Below, one piece after another: positions 8,345 through 16,502 of a stretch of DNA of 64,000 nt. Source of the stretch: Cognatiluteimonas profundi (lineage in GTDB: Bacteria; Pseudomonadota; Gammaproteobacteria; Xanthomonadales; Xanthomonadaceae); assembly GCF_009792795.1 (NCBI RefSeq), contig NZ_VKHQ01000003.1:62001-126000 (forward strand). Reading direction: 5' to 3'. Position 1 is the first letter of the stretch. Every line of letters starts with the position of its first letter. The translations under genes were made by a program, and so were the position numbers. The notes below the pieces were generated by a model. It saw only the letters and a program-made list of their open reading frames with translations. It did not search any database and was not told the DNA's origin.

Positions 8345-8611
8345 ATGGCAACCGGTTGGGCAAAAGAAGGCGCCGTGCAGGAGCAGATCGATGCGACCGT
8401 GAAGGACGCCATCGAGCGTGCCCGCAGCCAGCTGCCGCAGGGTCCGGGCCTTGAACGTTGCGAGGAATGCGACGCCGGCATTCCGCAGGCGCGCCGCGAA
8501 GCGGTCCCGGGCGTTCGCCTGTGCATCGCCTGCCAGGAAGCACACGACCAGGAGCAGGGCCATGCCAGCGGCTACAACCGCCGCGGCAGCAAGGACAGCC
8601 AACTGCGCTGA
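8345..8611 (+). CDS. DksA/TraR-family C4 zinc-finger protein (YbiI-like)
   Basis: 88 residues. A short N-terminal helical part (VQEQIDATVKDAIERA) leads into a zinc finger, CEEC then CIAC, separated by the family pattern GIPQARREAVPGVRLC. This matches the short DksA/TraR subgroup (E. coli YbiI type), which lacks the long coiled coil of DksA. Direct action on RNA polymerase is possible but not shown for this subgroup. The ATG has a GGAGGG ribosome site. It is a single gene with its own upstream region of about 230 bp next to the OYE remnant. Confidence 0.85.
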   Translation: MATGWAKEGAVQEQIDATVKDAIERARSQLPQGPGLERCEECDAGIPQARREAVPGVRLCIACQEAHDQEQGHASGYNRRGSKDSQLR

Positions 8612-8620
8612 CGCCGACGA

Positions 8621-9091
8621 TCAATCCGGCGCATGCCCTTGCAGCAGCGCCAGGCGATCGAGGAAAGGCAGCTGGCCATCGAGGATCCTGCGTCGCGCGA
8701 CCGGCAACGAAAACCACTCCACGCGGTCGATCTCCGGAAACGACGCCAGCTGCCCGCTGCGCGGCGGCCATTCCATCCCGAATGGATTGCTGCGCAGCGA
8801 CGTCACGTCGAAGTCGCCTTCCAGCGCGAAGGCTTCCACCTGCTTGCCACCGCGCTGGCGGACAGTCCCAAGGGTTTGAAGGACACCGTCCGGCGCCACG
8901 CCGGTTTCCTCGGCGAACTCCCGTCGCGCGGCGACATCTGCAGCCTCACCGGGTGCGAGTTCGCCCTTGGGAATGGACCACGCGCCATCGTCGCGATGAC
9001 GCCACAACGGCCCGCCAGGGTGGGCAAGCAACACCTGCAATTCGCCATCGCAATGCTTGAACAGCAGGATGCCGGCACTTGGATTGGGCAT
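8621..9091 (-). CDS. Nudix hydrolase
   Basis: 156 residues from ATG 9091, where the family-like N-terminus PSAGILLFKH begins; an upstream reading adds 34 unlikely residues. The Nudix box is complete (GELAPGEAADVAARREFAEETG: the Gly, the first Glu and the REFAEE core). The C-terminal part contains WFSLPVARRRI, typical of YjaD/MutT-like or diadenosine-type hydrolases acting on nucleoside diphosphates linked to another group. The substrate cannot be read from sequence. It ends 9 bp from the convergent DksA-type gene. Confidence 0.88.
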   Translation of the reverse strand: MPNPSAGILLFKHCDGELQVLLAHPGGPLWRHRDDGAWSIPKGELAPGEAADVAARREFAEETGVAPDGVLQTLGTVRQRGGKQVEAFALEGDFDVTSLRSNPFGMEWPPRSGQLASFPEIDRVEWFSLPVARRRILDGQLPFLDRLALLQGHAPD

Positions 9092-9167
9092 GGAGCGGTG
9101 AGCCTGTGGCGGTGGCGCGACAAGTCGCTGCAGCGCGCTGGGGTCGGTGCTAATGGATATCAGCGGA

Positions 9168-9533
9168 TCAGGAGGACGGCCCACGGTCCGCATTCGTCTT
9201 CGGACGCGTTGCGCGCGATGGCGGACGCCGTTGGCGCGGTCGGGCCTGCGGGGCGTGGCGTGCGGGTTCGGTGTTCATCGCCGCCACGTCGGCCAGTTCC
9301 GCGGTCCAGTCTTCGACGAAGCATTGCATCTGGTCGGCAAGCCAACGGCTGTGACGGGCATCGGCGGGCAGGACCGAGGTCGCGCGCTCCGCATCGGCGC
9401 GAACCGCATGCCACGCCTCGAGCAGGGCCATCGGATCGGGCTGCAACCGCAGCATCGCCCGGAGCATCAGATGCTGGACCGCACACTGTGCCTGCAGCAG
9501 TGCCAGTGTTTCTTCGATCTGTTGTCGTTCCAT
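9168..9533 (-). CDS. hypothetical helical protein, 121 residues
   Basis: The start is chosen at the ATG at 9533 (MERQQIEETLALLQAQ). The first 85 residues look like a helical bundle with Leu/Ala heptad patterns and several Trp residues. The last 30 residues are Pro/Arg-rich and probably disordered and basic. No family is recognised. It lies 76 bp upstream of the Nudix gene on the same strand and may share its transcript. Confidence 0.6.
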   Translation of the reverse strand: MERQQIEETLALLQAQCAVQHLMLRAMLRLQPDPMALLEAWHAVRADAERATSVLPADARHSRWLADQMQCFVEDWTAELADVAAMNTEPARHAPQARPRQRRPPSRATRPKTNADRGPSS

Positions 9534-9762
9534 GTCCGCTCCACGACGTCCACGGGCAGCCGCGTGCGCTGCTTGGGAACCGCTGGACGCTGCCCCGCGT
9601 GTGTGGTTGCGGGGCGGGACTTTCAAGGGTCGGCGAGGGAGCCTCTCGTCGACGTGAAGGGAATGTCAGCGCATTGCCGCGGAGCACTGCCGTGTCCGTG
9701 ATGCTGATCCGGCTCGCGCAGGCGGGATCGTCAGCCCGGCTGACGTGCAGCAGGTCGGTGTT

Positions 9763-10473
9763 TCAGAAACGCGCGCCTGCAGGCAGGTGGCGCCACTCGC
9801 CGACGGGCAGTTTGCCCAGCGGAATCCGGCCCACCCGGATCCGGCGCATCCACACCACGCCAAGGCCGACCGCCTCGCACATGTGGCGCAGCTGGCCGGG
9901 CCGCACGTCCTTGATGGCAAACCGCAACCGGACTTCGTTCTGCCAGCTGACCTTGCACGGCGGCAGCGAACGGCCCTGGTACTGGAGGCCATTGCACAGG
10001 CGCGCGATCCCGTACGGCACCGGGTCGCCCGAGATCTCGATGACGAATTCCTGTTCGATCGCGGCGTAGTCCTCGGTGAGCCGTCGCCAGATGCGCCCAT
10101 CCTGCGACAGCACCACCAGTCCGCTGGCGTCGCTGTCGATCGGCATCAGCGCGGTCAGCCCGTGCAGGTGCCGTTGCAGCAGCCGCACGCCGGAATCGTC
10201 GGTTGCGCTGCGGTTGGCCGCGGTGATCGCCCCTGCGGACTGCGTTGCATCGAATCCCGCCGGCTTGTGCCAGACGATCGTCGCCGGCTCGATCGCGTTG
10301 AGCTGCGCGTCCTCGGCGACGGTCACCTGCCCGGAGGTGACGGAAGTACCTGGCTGCTCGCAGACGACGCCATCGATCGACACCCAGCCGCCATCGATGT
10401 ACTGCTGCGCCTGCGCCCGCGAGCAACGCATCAGCTCGGAAACCCGCTTGTCGAGGCGAATCGGGTCGGTCAT
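9763..10473 (-). CDS. RluF/RsuA-family rRNA pseudouridine synthase, divergent
   Basis: 236 residues: an N-terminal S4 RNA-binding domain (IRLDKRVSELMRCSRAQA, about residues 4-55) and a TruA/RsuA-like catalytic domain starting IVWHKPAGFD. The catalytic loop reads MPIDSDASGLVVLS, so the catalytic Asp is kept but the usual RLD before it is PID. The C-terminal part keeps VRPGQLRHMCEAVGLGV and RIRVGRIPLGKLPVGEW. The family converts one uridine in 23S or 16S rRNA to pseudouridine. A more canonical RluF lies at 49289-50002, so this is a second, diverged paralogue. The 230 bp downstream, to 9534, hold nothing recognisable. Confidence 0.85.
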   Translation of the reverse strand: MTDPIRLDKRVSELMRCSRAQAQQYIDGGWVSIDGVVCEQPGTSVTSGQVTVAEDAQLNAIEPATIVWHKPAGFDATQSAGAITAANRSATDDSGVRLLQRHLHGLTALMPIDSDASGLVVLSQDGRIWRRLTEDYAAIEQEFVIEISGDPVPYGIARLCNGLQYQGRSLPPCKVSWQNEVRLRFAIKDVRPGQLRHMCEAVGLGVVWMRRIRVGRIPLGKLPVGEWRHLPAGARF

Positions 10474-10587
10474 GGCCAGTCTTGTGCGGGGTGTTGCAGT
10501 GTAGTGAGCGCGGGCGGTGGTGTCCGCGCGTGACCGCGACGCCGGGCTGCTGGGACCGCCCAGCCATGCGGACCAGGCGGTCATATG

Positions 10588-10614
10588 ACGCTTTCAAGCG
10601 TGACGAGCGTCACA
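10588..10614 (+). promoter_or_regulatory. Clp/CRP-like site with an adjoining inverted repeat
   Basis: CGTGACGAGCGTCACA at 10599-10614 matches the CRP/Clp consensus TGTGA-N6-TCACA at 9 of 10 positions. Directly before it, ACGCTT-TC-AAGCGT (10588-10601) is a second perfect palindrome sharing two or three bases with the first. Both lie in the 274 bp gap between the divergent pseudouridine synthase and hybrid kinase genes, about 140 bp before the kinase start. In Xanthomonadales Clp is a c-di-GMP-responsive activator, which would suit this neighbourhood; the binding protein is inferred. Confidence 0.45.
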
Positions 10615-10747
10615 TGTTGCCCTGGGGGTCCCCGCACCCCGGTGCATGCGCCTTCACGCCCCTCATCGGTACACTCCGCCGGATGCGCCACGGCTTGTTG
10701 GTGGCCTTCCAACCAACGATTGCAACCAGTGCAGTCCCGGAGATTGC

Positions 10748-12352
10748 GTGAGCGGGAGAGACATCAGCTGCGAGCCTGTCGGCAACGCCGCCATGCCGGC
10801 ACAGTCGGGTGAGATCCGGGCCCCGCTTGGCGAGAGCGAGCGCCAGTTCCGGCTGCTCGTGCAGGGTGTCACCGATTACGCCATCTACATGCTGGACGTG
10901 AACGGCAACATCGCCAGTTGGAATGCCGGCGGCGAGCGCATCAAGGGCTATCGCGCCGAGGAAGTCATCGGCCGTCATTTTTCCTGCTTCTACACGACCG
11001 AGGACCGCGATGGCGGTGAGCCCGCCTATGCGCTGGCCACGGCCATCTCGGAGGGGAAGTATGAGAAAGAAGGCTGGCGCGTTCGCAAGGATGGAACGCG
11101 CTTCTGGGCCAGCGTCCTCATCGACCCCGTGTTCGACGACGATGGCACCCTTGTCGGATTCGCCAAGATCACGCGCGATGTGACCCAGCGGCGGCAGCAG
11201 GCCGAGGCGCTGGAAGTCGCCCAGCAGGCGATGTTGCAGGCACACCGGATGGAGGCGATCGGCCAGCTGACGTTTGGCGTGGCCCATGACTTCAACAACC
11301 TGCTGACGGTGATCACCAACAGCCTGGACCTGATCAACGCCGACAGCGGCGATGCGCAGCGCGTCCGTCGACTGGTGGCCGTGGCGCAGCGCGCAGGCGA
11401 GCGCGGCTCGCTGCTGACGCGACAACTGCTCGCGTTCTCGCGCCGGCAGACGCTCAATCCCGAAAGCCGCGACCTCAACGCAGTGCTCTATTCGGCCGAA
11501 TCGGTCCTGCGTCGCGCCGTCGGCGACAACGTGCAGATCGAACTCAGCCTGTCGCGCGCGCTGGGGCTGGTGGACGTGGATGTCGGCGAGTTCGAGGCGG
11601 CGATGCTCAACCTGGTCGTCAACGCGCGCGATGCCATGCCCGATGGCGGGCGCATCCTCGTGCGGACGCGCGAGTACGACGTTGCGCCCGGGGACGCGCT
11701 GGGGCTGGAGGGCGCCGGGAAGCCCGGCAGGTACGTGTGCGTCTCCGTCGAGGACACCGGCGTGGGCATGACGGAGGACGTGCGCGCACGCGCGACGGAA
11801 CCCTTCTTCACGACCAAGGATGTCGGCAAGGGCAGTGGACTGGGATTGAGCCAGGTCTATGGCTTCGCGGTGCAGTCCGGTGGCTACGTGGACATCGACA
11901 GCGCGGTCGGCGGCGGGACGGTCGTTCGTTTCTACCTGCCCGTGCGCGCAGGCGGCTCGCAATCGACGGATGCGGATGGGTGTACGCCCACCAAGATCCT
12001 GCTGGTCGAGGATGATCCGGACGTGCAGCTCGTCACCGTCGAAGCGCTGCGTTACATGGGATACGCGGTGCTGACGGCGGACGAGGGCGCGGCGGGACTC
12101 GAGATCATCCAGCGCGACGACGACATCGACATCCTGCTGACCGACATCGTCATGCCCAAGGGCATGAGCGGCGTCGACCTGCTGCACAAGGCGCGCGCGA
12201 TCCGGCCGGATATCAAGGTCCTGCTGGTGTCGGGGTATGCGCGCGGGCAATTGCCGACCATTCCCGAGGGTTGCGATTTCCTGGCAAAACCCTACCGGGT
12301 CGAGGAGCTCGAGGCGCGCCTGCGCAAGCTATCCCGGGAACTGGCTGCCTGA
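10748..12352 (+). CDS. PAS-domain hybrid sensor histidine kinase
   Basis: 534 residues from GTG 10748, which has GGAG five bases upstream; no ATG gives a better start before the PAS domain. Order: PAS domain (about 30-145, with the usual NGNIASWNAGGERIKGY), HisKA with phospho-accepting His180 in FGVAHDFNNLL, HATPase with NARDAMPDGG, DTGVGM and GKGSGLGLS, then a receiver domain with Asp466 in LLTDIVMP and a conserved Lys in FLAKPYR. There is no membrane segment, so it acts in the cytoplasm. The phosphate probably moves from His180 to Asp466 or to a separate regulator. A possible Clp-type site lies upstream. Confidence 0.92.
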   Translation: MSGRDISCEPVGNAAMPAQSGEIRAPLGESERQFRLLVQGVTDYAIYMLDVNGNIASWNAGGERIKGYRAEEVIGRHFSCFYTTEDRDGGEPAYALATAISEGKYEKEGWRVRKDGTRFWASVLIDPVFDDDGTLVGFAKITRDVTQRRQQAEALEVAQQAMLQAHRMEAIGQLTFGVAHDFNNLLTVITNSLDLINADSGDAQRVRRLVAVAQRAGERGSLLTRQLLAFSRRQTLNPESRDLNAVLYSAESVLRRAVGDNVQIELSLSRALGLVDVDVGEFEAAMLNLVVNARDAMPDGGRILVRTREYDVAPGDALGLEGAGKPGRYVCVSVEDTGVGMTEDVRARATEPFFTTKDVGKGSGLGLSQVYGFAVQSGGYVDIDSAVGGGTVVRFYLPVRAGGSQSTDADGCTPTKILLVEDDPDVQLVTVEALRYMGYAVLTADEGAAGLEIIQRDDDIDILLTDIVMPKGMSGVDLLHKARAIRPDIKVLLVSGYARGQLPTIPEGCDFLAKPYRVEELEARLRKLSRELAA

Positions 12353-12447
12353 GCCAACCGCCGGTGGCGGCCACGTCCTGCAGCGTGCACCGGTGATTTC
12401 GCGCCGGGCGCCCCCATCTCATCGGGAATGCCCGCGCGAGACCGCCG

Positions 12448-13440
12448 ATGATCCCCTTGTCCGTCCTTGATCTTGCCCCCGTCACCGAAGGCAGCGACGT
12501 GCGGGCGACGTTCGCCAATACGCTCGACCTGGCACGCGCCGCCGAACGCCTGGGGTATCGCCGCTACTGGCTCGCCGAGCACCACAACATGCCAGGGATC
12601 GCCAGCGCGGCGACGGCGGTGCTGATCGGACACGTGGCCGGCGGCACCACGCACATCCGGGTCGGGGCGGGCGGGATCATGTTGCCCAACCATGCGCCCC
12701 TGCAGGTGGCCGAGCAGTTCGGCACGCTCGATGCGCTGTATCCCGGCCGCATCGACCTGGGTCTCGGACGCGCGCCGGGCACCGACCAGGCAGCCGCCAC
12801 CGCGCTGCGACGCTATTACGCCAACGCCGATGAATTTCCTGCTGACGTGGTCGAGTTGCTGCGTTATTTCGAGCCAGCGCAACCGGGGCAGGCCGTGCAG
12901 GCGGTGCCGGGCGCGGGCAGCAGCATCGAGGTGTGGATACTGGGCTCCAGCCTGTTTGGCGCGCGCCTGGCCGCGATGCTCGGACTGCCGTACGCGTTCG
13001 CCTCGCACTTCGCACCCGACGCGCTGGAGCAGGCACTGGCGGTGTACCGCGGCGAATTCCGCCCATCCGCGCGCCTGCGGCAACCGCAGGTGATGCTGGC
13101 GCTGAATGTCGTCGCAGCCGACAGCGACGCGGAGGCGGCTCGCCTGTTCACCACCCAGCAACAAAGCTTCATCAACCTGCGGCGCGGGCGTCCGGGCCTG
13201 GTGCCGCCGCCGCTGGCCAGCGCCAGCGATATCGATGCCTTCTGCACGCCACAGGAGAAGGCCGGTGTCGATCGCGCGCTCGGCTGCGCGGTGGTTGGCG
13301 CACCGCAGGCGATCCGCGATGGCGTGGCGCGGTTCATCGCGCAGCACCGCCCCGACGAACTCCTGTTGACCGCCAACATCTTCGATCACGCGGCGCGGGT
13401 GCGCTCATTCGAGCTCGCCATGGGGGCCTGTGCGGCATGA
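12448..13440 (+). CDS. LLM-class flavin-dependent monooxygenase (bacterial luciferase-like)
   Basis: 330 residues with the luciferase-like pattern: [11 protein letters not shown] at the N-terminus, [51 protein letters not shown]. These features define the group often annotated as alkane-type or MsnO8-like LLM oxidoreductases that use FMNH2. The substrate is unknown. The gene stands alone with about 95 bp before it and about 80 bp after. Confidence 0.9.
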   Translation: MIPLSVLDLAPVTEGSDVRATFANTLDLARAAERLGYRRYWLAEHHNMPGIASAATAVLIGHVAGGTTHIRVGAGGIMLPNHAPLQVAEQFGTLDALYPGRIDLGLGRAPGTDQAAATALRRYYANADEFPADVVELLRYFEPAQPGQAVQAVPGAGSSIEVWILGSSLFGARLAAMLGLPYAFASHFAPDALEQALAVYRGEFRPSARLRQPQVMLALNVVAADSDAEAARLFTTQQQSFINLRRGRPGLVPPPLASASDIDAFCTPQEKAGVDRALGCAVVGAPQAIRDGVARFIAQHRPDELLLTANIFDHAARVRSFELAMGACAA

Positions 13441-13523
13441 ATGCCATCCCCTATTGCCGCCCGCCGACGGGTGCCCCGGCCACCCAGTCCGTGTAGGCTG
13501 CGCGCTTTCCCGGAATCCCTCGC

Positions 13524-13862
13524 ATGTCCGATCTGCCCGACTGCCCGCAATGCGGCAGCGACAACACCTACGCCGATGGCGACCGGGCCGTGTGCGCGGT
13601 CTGCGGGCATGAATGGCCGTCGGCACCGCCAGCGGACGTGCAGGGAGCCGCGCCGAGGGACGCCAACGGCACCATCCTGTGCGCAGGCGACGCCGTCATC
13701 GTCATCAAGGACCTCAAGGTGAAGGGCTCATCCATTCCGCTCAAGCAGGGCACGCTGATCCGCAATATCCGCCTGGTCGACGGCGATCCGGAGCACATCG
13801 AGGGACATTCGGACAGGATTCACGGACTGGTGCTGAAGACGTGTTTCCTGAAGAAGGCCTGA
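13524..13862 (+). CDS. yjdM: zinc-ribbon protein of the PhnA/YjdM family
   Basis: 112 residues: an N-terminal zinc ribbon with two CxxC pairs (CPQCG, CAVCG) and a C-terminal small beta domain (GDAVIVIKDLKVKGSS, GTLIRNIRLVDGD, GLVLKTCFLKK), the normal full length of the family. The name 'phosphonoacetate hydrolase/alkylphosphonate uptake' is historical; a role in phosphonate use is not assured. The RIO-type kinase gene follows 46 bp later on the same strand. Confidence 0.9.
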   Translation: MSDLPDCPQCGSDNTYADGDRAVCAVCGHEWPSAPPADVQGAAPRDANGTILCAGDAVIVIKDLKVKGSSIPLKQGTLIRNIRLVDGDPEHIEGHSDRIHGLVLKTCFLKKA

Positions 13863-13908
13863 TGGATCGGATCGCAGCTGAATGCCGCCGCTACCGGAGC
13901 GCTGGCCG

Positions 13909-14766
13909 ATGAAGACGCCCAAGGGCTTGCAGCCGCTGATCGACGACGGCGTGATCGACGAGGTCATGCGTCCGCTCAAGAGCGGCAAGGAAGCCTCGGT
14001 CTATGTCGTGCGGGCAGGCGACGAGGTGCTCTGCGCCAAGGTGTACAAGGACATGGCGCAACGCAGCTTCCAGGCGCGCGTGCAATACCAGGAAGGGCGC
14101 AAGGTCCGCGGCAGCCGCCAGGCGCGCGCGATCGGCAAGGCCAGCAAGTTCGGGCGCCGCGAGCAGGAAACGGCGTGGAAGAACACCGAGGTCGATGCGT
14201 TGTACCAGCTGTCCGAGGCGGGCGTGCGCGTGCCGCAGCCGCACGGTTTCCACCACGGCGTGCTGCTGATGGCGCTGGTCACCGATGCCGATGGTTTCAG
14301 CGCGCCACGATTGGGCGATGTCGAACTCACCCCCGGGCAGGCGCGGGAATTCCATGCGGCGCTCGTGCGCGACGTCGTGCGCATGCTCGCGCTGGGCCTC
14401 ATCCACGGCGACCTGTCCGAATACAACGTGCTGGTCGACGCCCAAGGCCCGGTGATCATCGACCTGCCACAGGTCGTCAGTGCCGCGGGCAACAACGCCG
14501 CCCGCGAGATGCTGCTGCGCGACGTGCACAACCTGCGCGACAGCCTGGGCCGGTTCGCACCCGAACTCAACGCGACGCATTTCGGCGAAGAGATGTGGAA
14601 GCTCTACGAGGCGGGCGAGCTCAAGGCCGATACGCCACTCACCGGCCACTTCGTATTCGACCTGCACAAGGCCGACGTGCATGCGGTCCGGATGTCGATC
14701 GAGGACGCGCGCCAGGAAGCCTTGATCCGGCAGCAGGGACGCGAGGCTGCTGCCGAGGCCGACTGA
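13909..14766 (+). CDS. RIO-type serine/threonine protein kinase
   Basis: 285 residues. RIO features are clear: the ATP-binding stretch SGKEASVYVVRAGDE, the invariant Lys in LCAKVYKD, the catalytic loop LIHGDLSEYNVLV and the metal-binding IIDLPQ (usual form IDFPQ). The start at ATG 13909 follows GGAG; an in-frame ATG nine codons earlier is less likely. Proteobacterial RIO-type kinases of this PA4780-like group are soluble cytoplasmic kinases whose substrates are mostly unknown. Confidence 0.88.
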   Translation: MKTPKGLQPLIDDGVIDEVMRPLKSGKEASVYVVRAGDEVLCAKVYKDMAQRSFQARVQYQEGRKVRGSRQARAIGKASKFGRREQETAWKNTEVDALYQLSEAGVRVPQPHGFHHGVLLMALVTDADGFSAPRLGDVELTPGQAREFHAALVRDVVRMLALGLIHGDLSEYNVLVDAQGPVIIDLPQVVSAAGNNAAREMLLRDVHNLRDSLGRFAPELNATHFGEEMWKLYEAGELKADTPLTGHFVFDLHKADVHAVRMSIEDARQEALIRQQGREAAAEAD

Positions 14767-14805
14767 CCACGCGACGGCCATCCCGCGCCGTCGATTTCAG
14801 TCACT

Positions 14806-14833
14806 AAAAAAAAGCGCCCGCACCAGCGGGCGC
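14806..14833 (-). terminator. rho-independent terminator of the KGG gene
   Basis: GCGCCCGC and GCGGGCGC pair around an ACCA loop (14814-14833). On the minus strand eight T residues follow (14813-14806). It lies 24 bp after the KGG stop and may also act weakly on the convergent RIO kinase transcript. Confidence 0.85.
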
Positions 14834-14856
14834 CATGCTTGCCGGTCGGGATCGCG

Positions 14857-15123
14857 TCAGGAATTGCGACCGCCCTGGCTGCCACCGCGGCTGCTGCTGC
14901 CGCCCTGTTTCCCGTCTTGACTGCCACCCTGGCTCCCGCCGCCATGCGAGGCTTCACCGCCCTTGCGGCCGATCTCGGACATGTGCTCGCGATCCTGGCT
15001 GACAGCCTCGCCGCCTTTCTGGGCGATCTTGCGCTGCTTGTCGTCGTCCATGCCCGCAAACCCACGATTGCTGCTATCGCCGCCGCGGGTGTTGTCGTTG
15101 CTCGACTGGTTCTGGTTCGCCAT
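14857..15123 (-). CDS. KGG-motif general stress protein
   Basis: 88 residues from ATG 15123, with a GGAGAAAAAAAG ribosome site. Very hydrophilic, with stress-induced KGG repeats: NRGFAGMDDDKQRKIAQKGGEA and MSEIGRKGGEA, followed by a Gly/Ser/Gln-rich tail. The family includes Bacillus GsiB and enterobacterial YciG and is linked to dehydration, acid and general stress. The region before the start is relatively AT-rich and probably holds the promoter, unless the extended exonuclease gene reads through it. Confidence 0.9.
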   Translation of the reverse strand: MANQNQSSNDNTRGGDSSNRGFAGMDDDKQRKIAQKGGEAVSQDREHMSEIGRKGGEASHGGGSQGGSQDGKQGGSSSRGGSQGGRNS

Positions 15124-15166
15124 CTTTTTTTCTCCTCTGCGATCAACAGTGCAGGCTTGCACCATC

Positions 15167-16195
15167 TCAGTCCAGGTGCGTACCTGTTCTGATGGGAGAA
15201 AATTTAAACGTTCGTGCGTTAGTCGAGCGGCCATGAGTCGTTAAGCAAGGATCATCTGCTTGAATGCTCCAGCGAAAATGCTTTCGCTGTGCAGGAATAT
15301 TTTTCGGCGCGGCAACGCGCGATGTCTTCCGCATCGTTGCTGTCGGCTTCGATTGCCTGCTTGCATTGCCGGTGATTTTACTTTCTGACTGCGTGGCGCG
15401 TGCTTTCTTCGCCGGGTTCAGCGTGATCCATGTCGGAGCGTGATCGCTTGCACCGGGAAGCCCACGCACCCACCGATCAACGCCGGCGTCGCGCAGTCGC
15501 GGCGCAAGCTCTGCATTGAGCAGCAGGTGGTCGATGCGCAAGCCCGAGTCATGTTCCCAGTGCTGCCGGAAATAATCCCAGAAGGTGAAGATCTTTTCGT
15601 CCGGATGCAGGACGCGCAGCGCATCGGTCCAGCCCTGTGCCAGCAGGCGCGCGTAGCAGTCGCGGCTCTCCGGCTGCAGCAACGCATCCTTGCGCCACGA
15701 GCGCGGGTTGTAGATGTCGAGTTCGTCGGTCGGCACCACGTTGTAATCTCCACACAGCACCACGGGGTGGCCGTTGTCGACCAGCGTCGCCGCGTGCCGG
15801 ATCAGCCGATCGAACCATTCCAGCTTGTAGTCGAACTTCGGACCTGGTTGCGGATTGCCGTTCGGCAGGTACAGGCAGCCGACGATGACGCCATGTGCCG
15901 CGGCCTCGATGTAGCGGCTGTGGGAGTCGTCGGGGTCGCCCGGCAGGCCGCGTCGGCTTTCGACGGGGTCGGCGCCCCTGGCGAGGATCGCCACGCCATT
16001 CCACGAGCGCTGCCCGTGCCAGATGGCGCCGTATCCGGCGGCACGGATGGCGTCGATCGGGAATGCATCGTCCGGTGCCTTGAGCTCCTGCAGGCAGGCA
16101 ACGTCTGGCTTCTCCTTGTCCAGCCACTGCAGCAGCGGCGCGAGGCGCGAGCGGATTCCGTTGACGTTGAAGGTGGCGATCTTGATCGTTGGCAT
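15167..16195 (-). CDS. xthA: exodeoxyribonuclease III with unusual C-terminal extension
   Basis: 342 residues from ATG 16195. The first 265 or so are a standard ExoIII/AP endonuclease: KIATFNVNGIRSRL, LQELKAPDD, the Tyr/Asn/Asp centre in LCGDYNVVPT, DSGLRIDHLL and the closing GASDHAPTW. The enzyme cuts abasic sites and digests 3' ends in base excision repair. The family normally stops soon after TWITLNP. Here the frame runs on about 75 basic residues into AT-richer DNA that also forms the upstream region of the KGG gene. The usual stop was probably lost, but a true tail cannot be excluded. Confidence 0.9.
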   Translation of the reverse strand: MPTIKIATFNVNGIRSRLAPLLQWLDKEKPDVACLQELKAPDDAFPIDAIRAAGYGAIWHGQRSWNGVAILARGADPVESRRGLPGDPDDSHSRYIEAAAHGVIVGCLYLPNGNPQPGPKFDYKLEWFDRLIRHAATLVDNGHPVVLCGDYNVVPTDELDIYNPRSWRKDALLQPESRDCYARLLAQGWTDALRVLHPDEKIFTFWDYFRQHWEHDSGLRIDHLLLNAELAPRLRDAGVDRWVRGLPGASDHAPTWITLNPAKKARATQSESKITGNASRQSKPTATMRKTSRVAAPKNIPAQRKHFRWSIQADDPCLTTHGRSTNARTFKFSPIRTGTHLD

Positions 16196-16280
16196 GGCTC
16201 GAATCCTGTTCAGCGCGGCGTGCATGGCAGGTGAGACGCGCTGATGCCCAGTGCGCATGATCGTCCGTAAGCTTGCCACC

Positions 16281-16502
16281 ATGGCGCGACGCATCGACCC
16301 ACGCGAACCAGGCAACCGCGGGCCCAGTCGCGGGCGCTGCTATCTGTATGTGCTCCCGTGCGCCTACGAGGACCTCCTCAAGCTCGGTTTCTCGCGCGAC
16401 CCGCTCGATCGCATGCAGGCATTGCATCCGCGCTGGTTCGAATTCTTCGACCTCGATCGCCGTCGCACGTGTCGCATTGCTCACGTACGCTTGGCGTCGT
16501 GA
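16281..16502 (+). pseudogene. truncated GIY-YIG nuclease-family protein
   Basis: 73 residues from ATG 16281 (another ATG at 16257 is possible). CYLYVLPCAYEDLLKLGFSR matches the GIY and YIG strands plus the conserved Arg of small GIY-YIG proteins, followed by PLDRMQALHPRWFEFFDLD. The rest of the domain, with its catalytic Glu and Asn, is missing. The frame ends in 15 unrelated residues and a TGA that overlaps the GTG of the next gene (GTGA). It looks like a gene cut off at its 3' half; a short functional form is less likely. Confidence 0.5.

Noticed and set aside
8633-10069. 478-residue plus-strand frame
   Set aside because: Antisense to the Nudix, 121-residue and pseudouridine synthase genes; no domain pattern.
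10610-12250. 546-residue minus-strand frame
   Set aside because: Opposite the PAS hybrid kinase with all its motifs in place.
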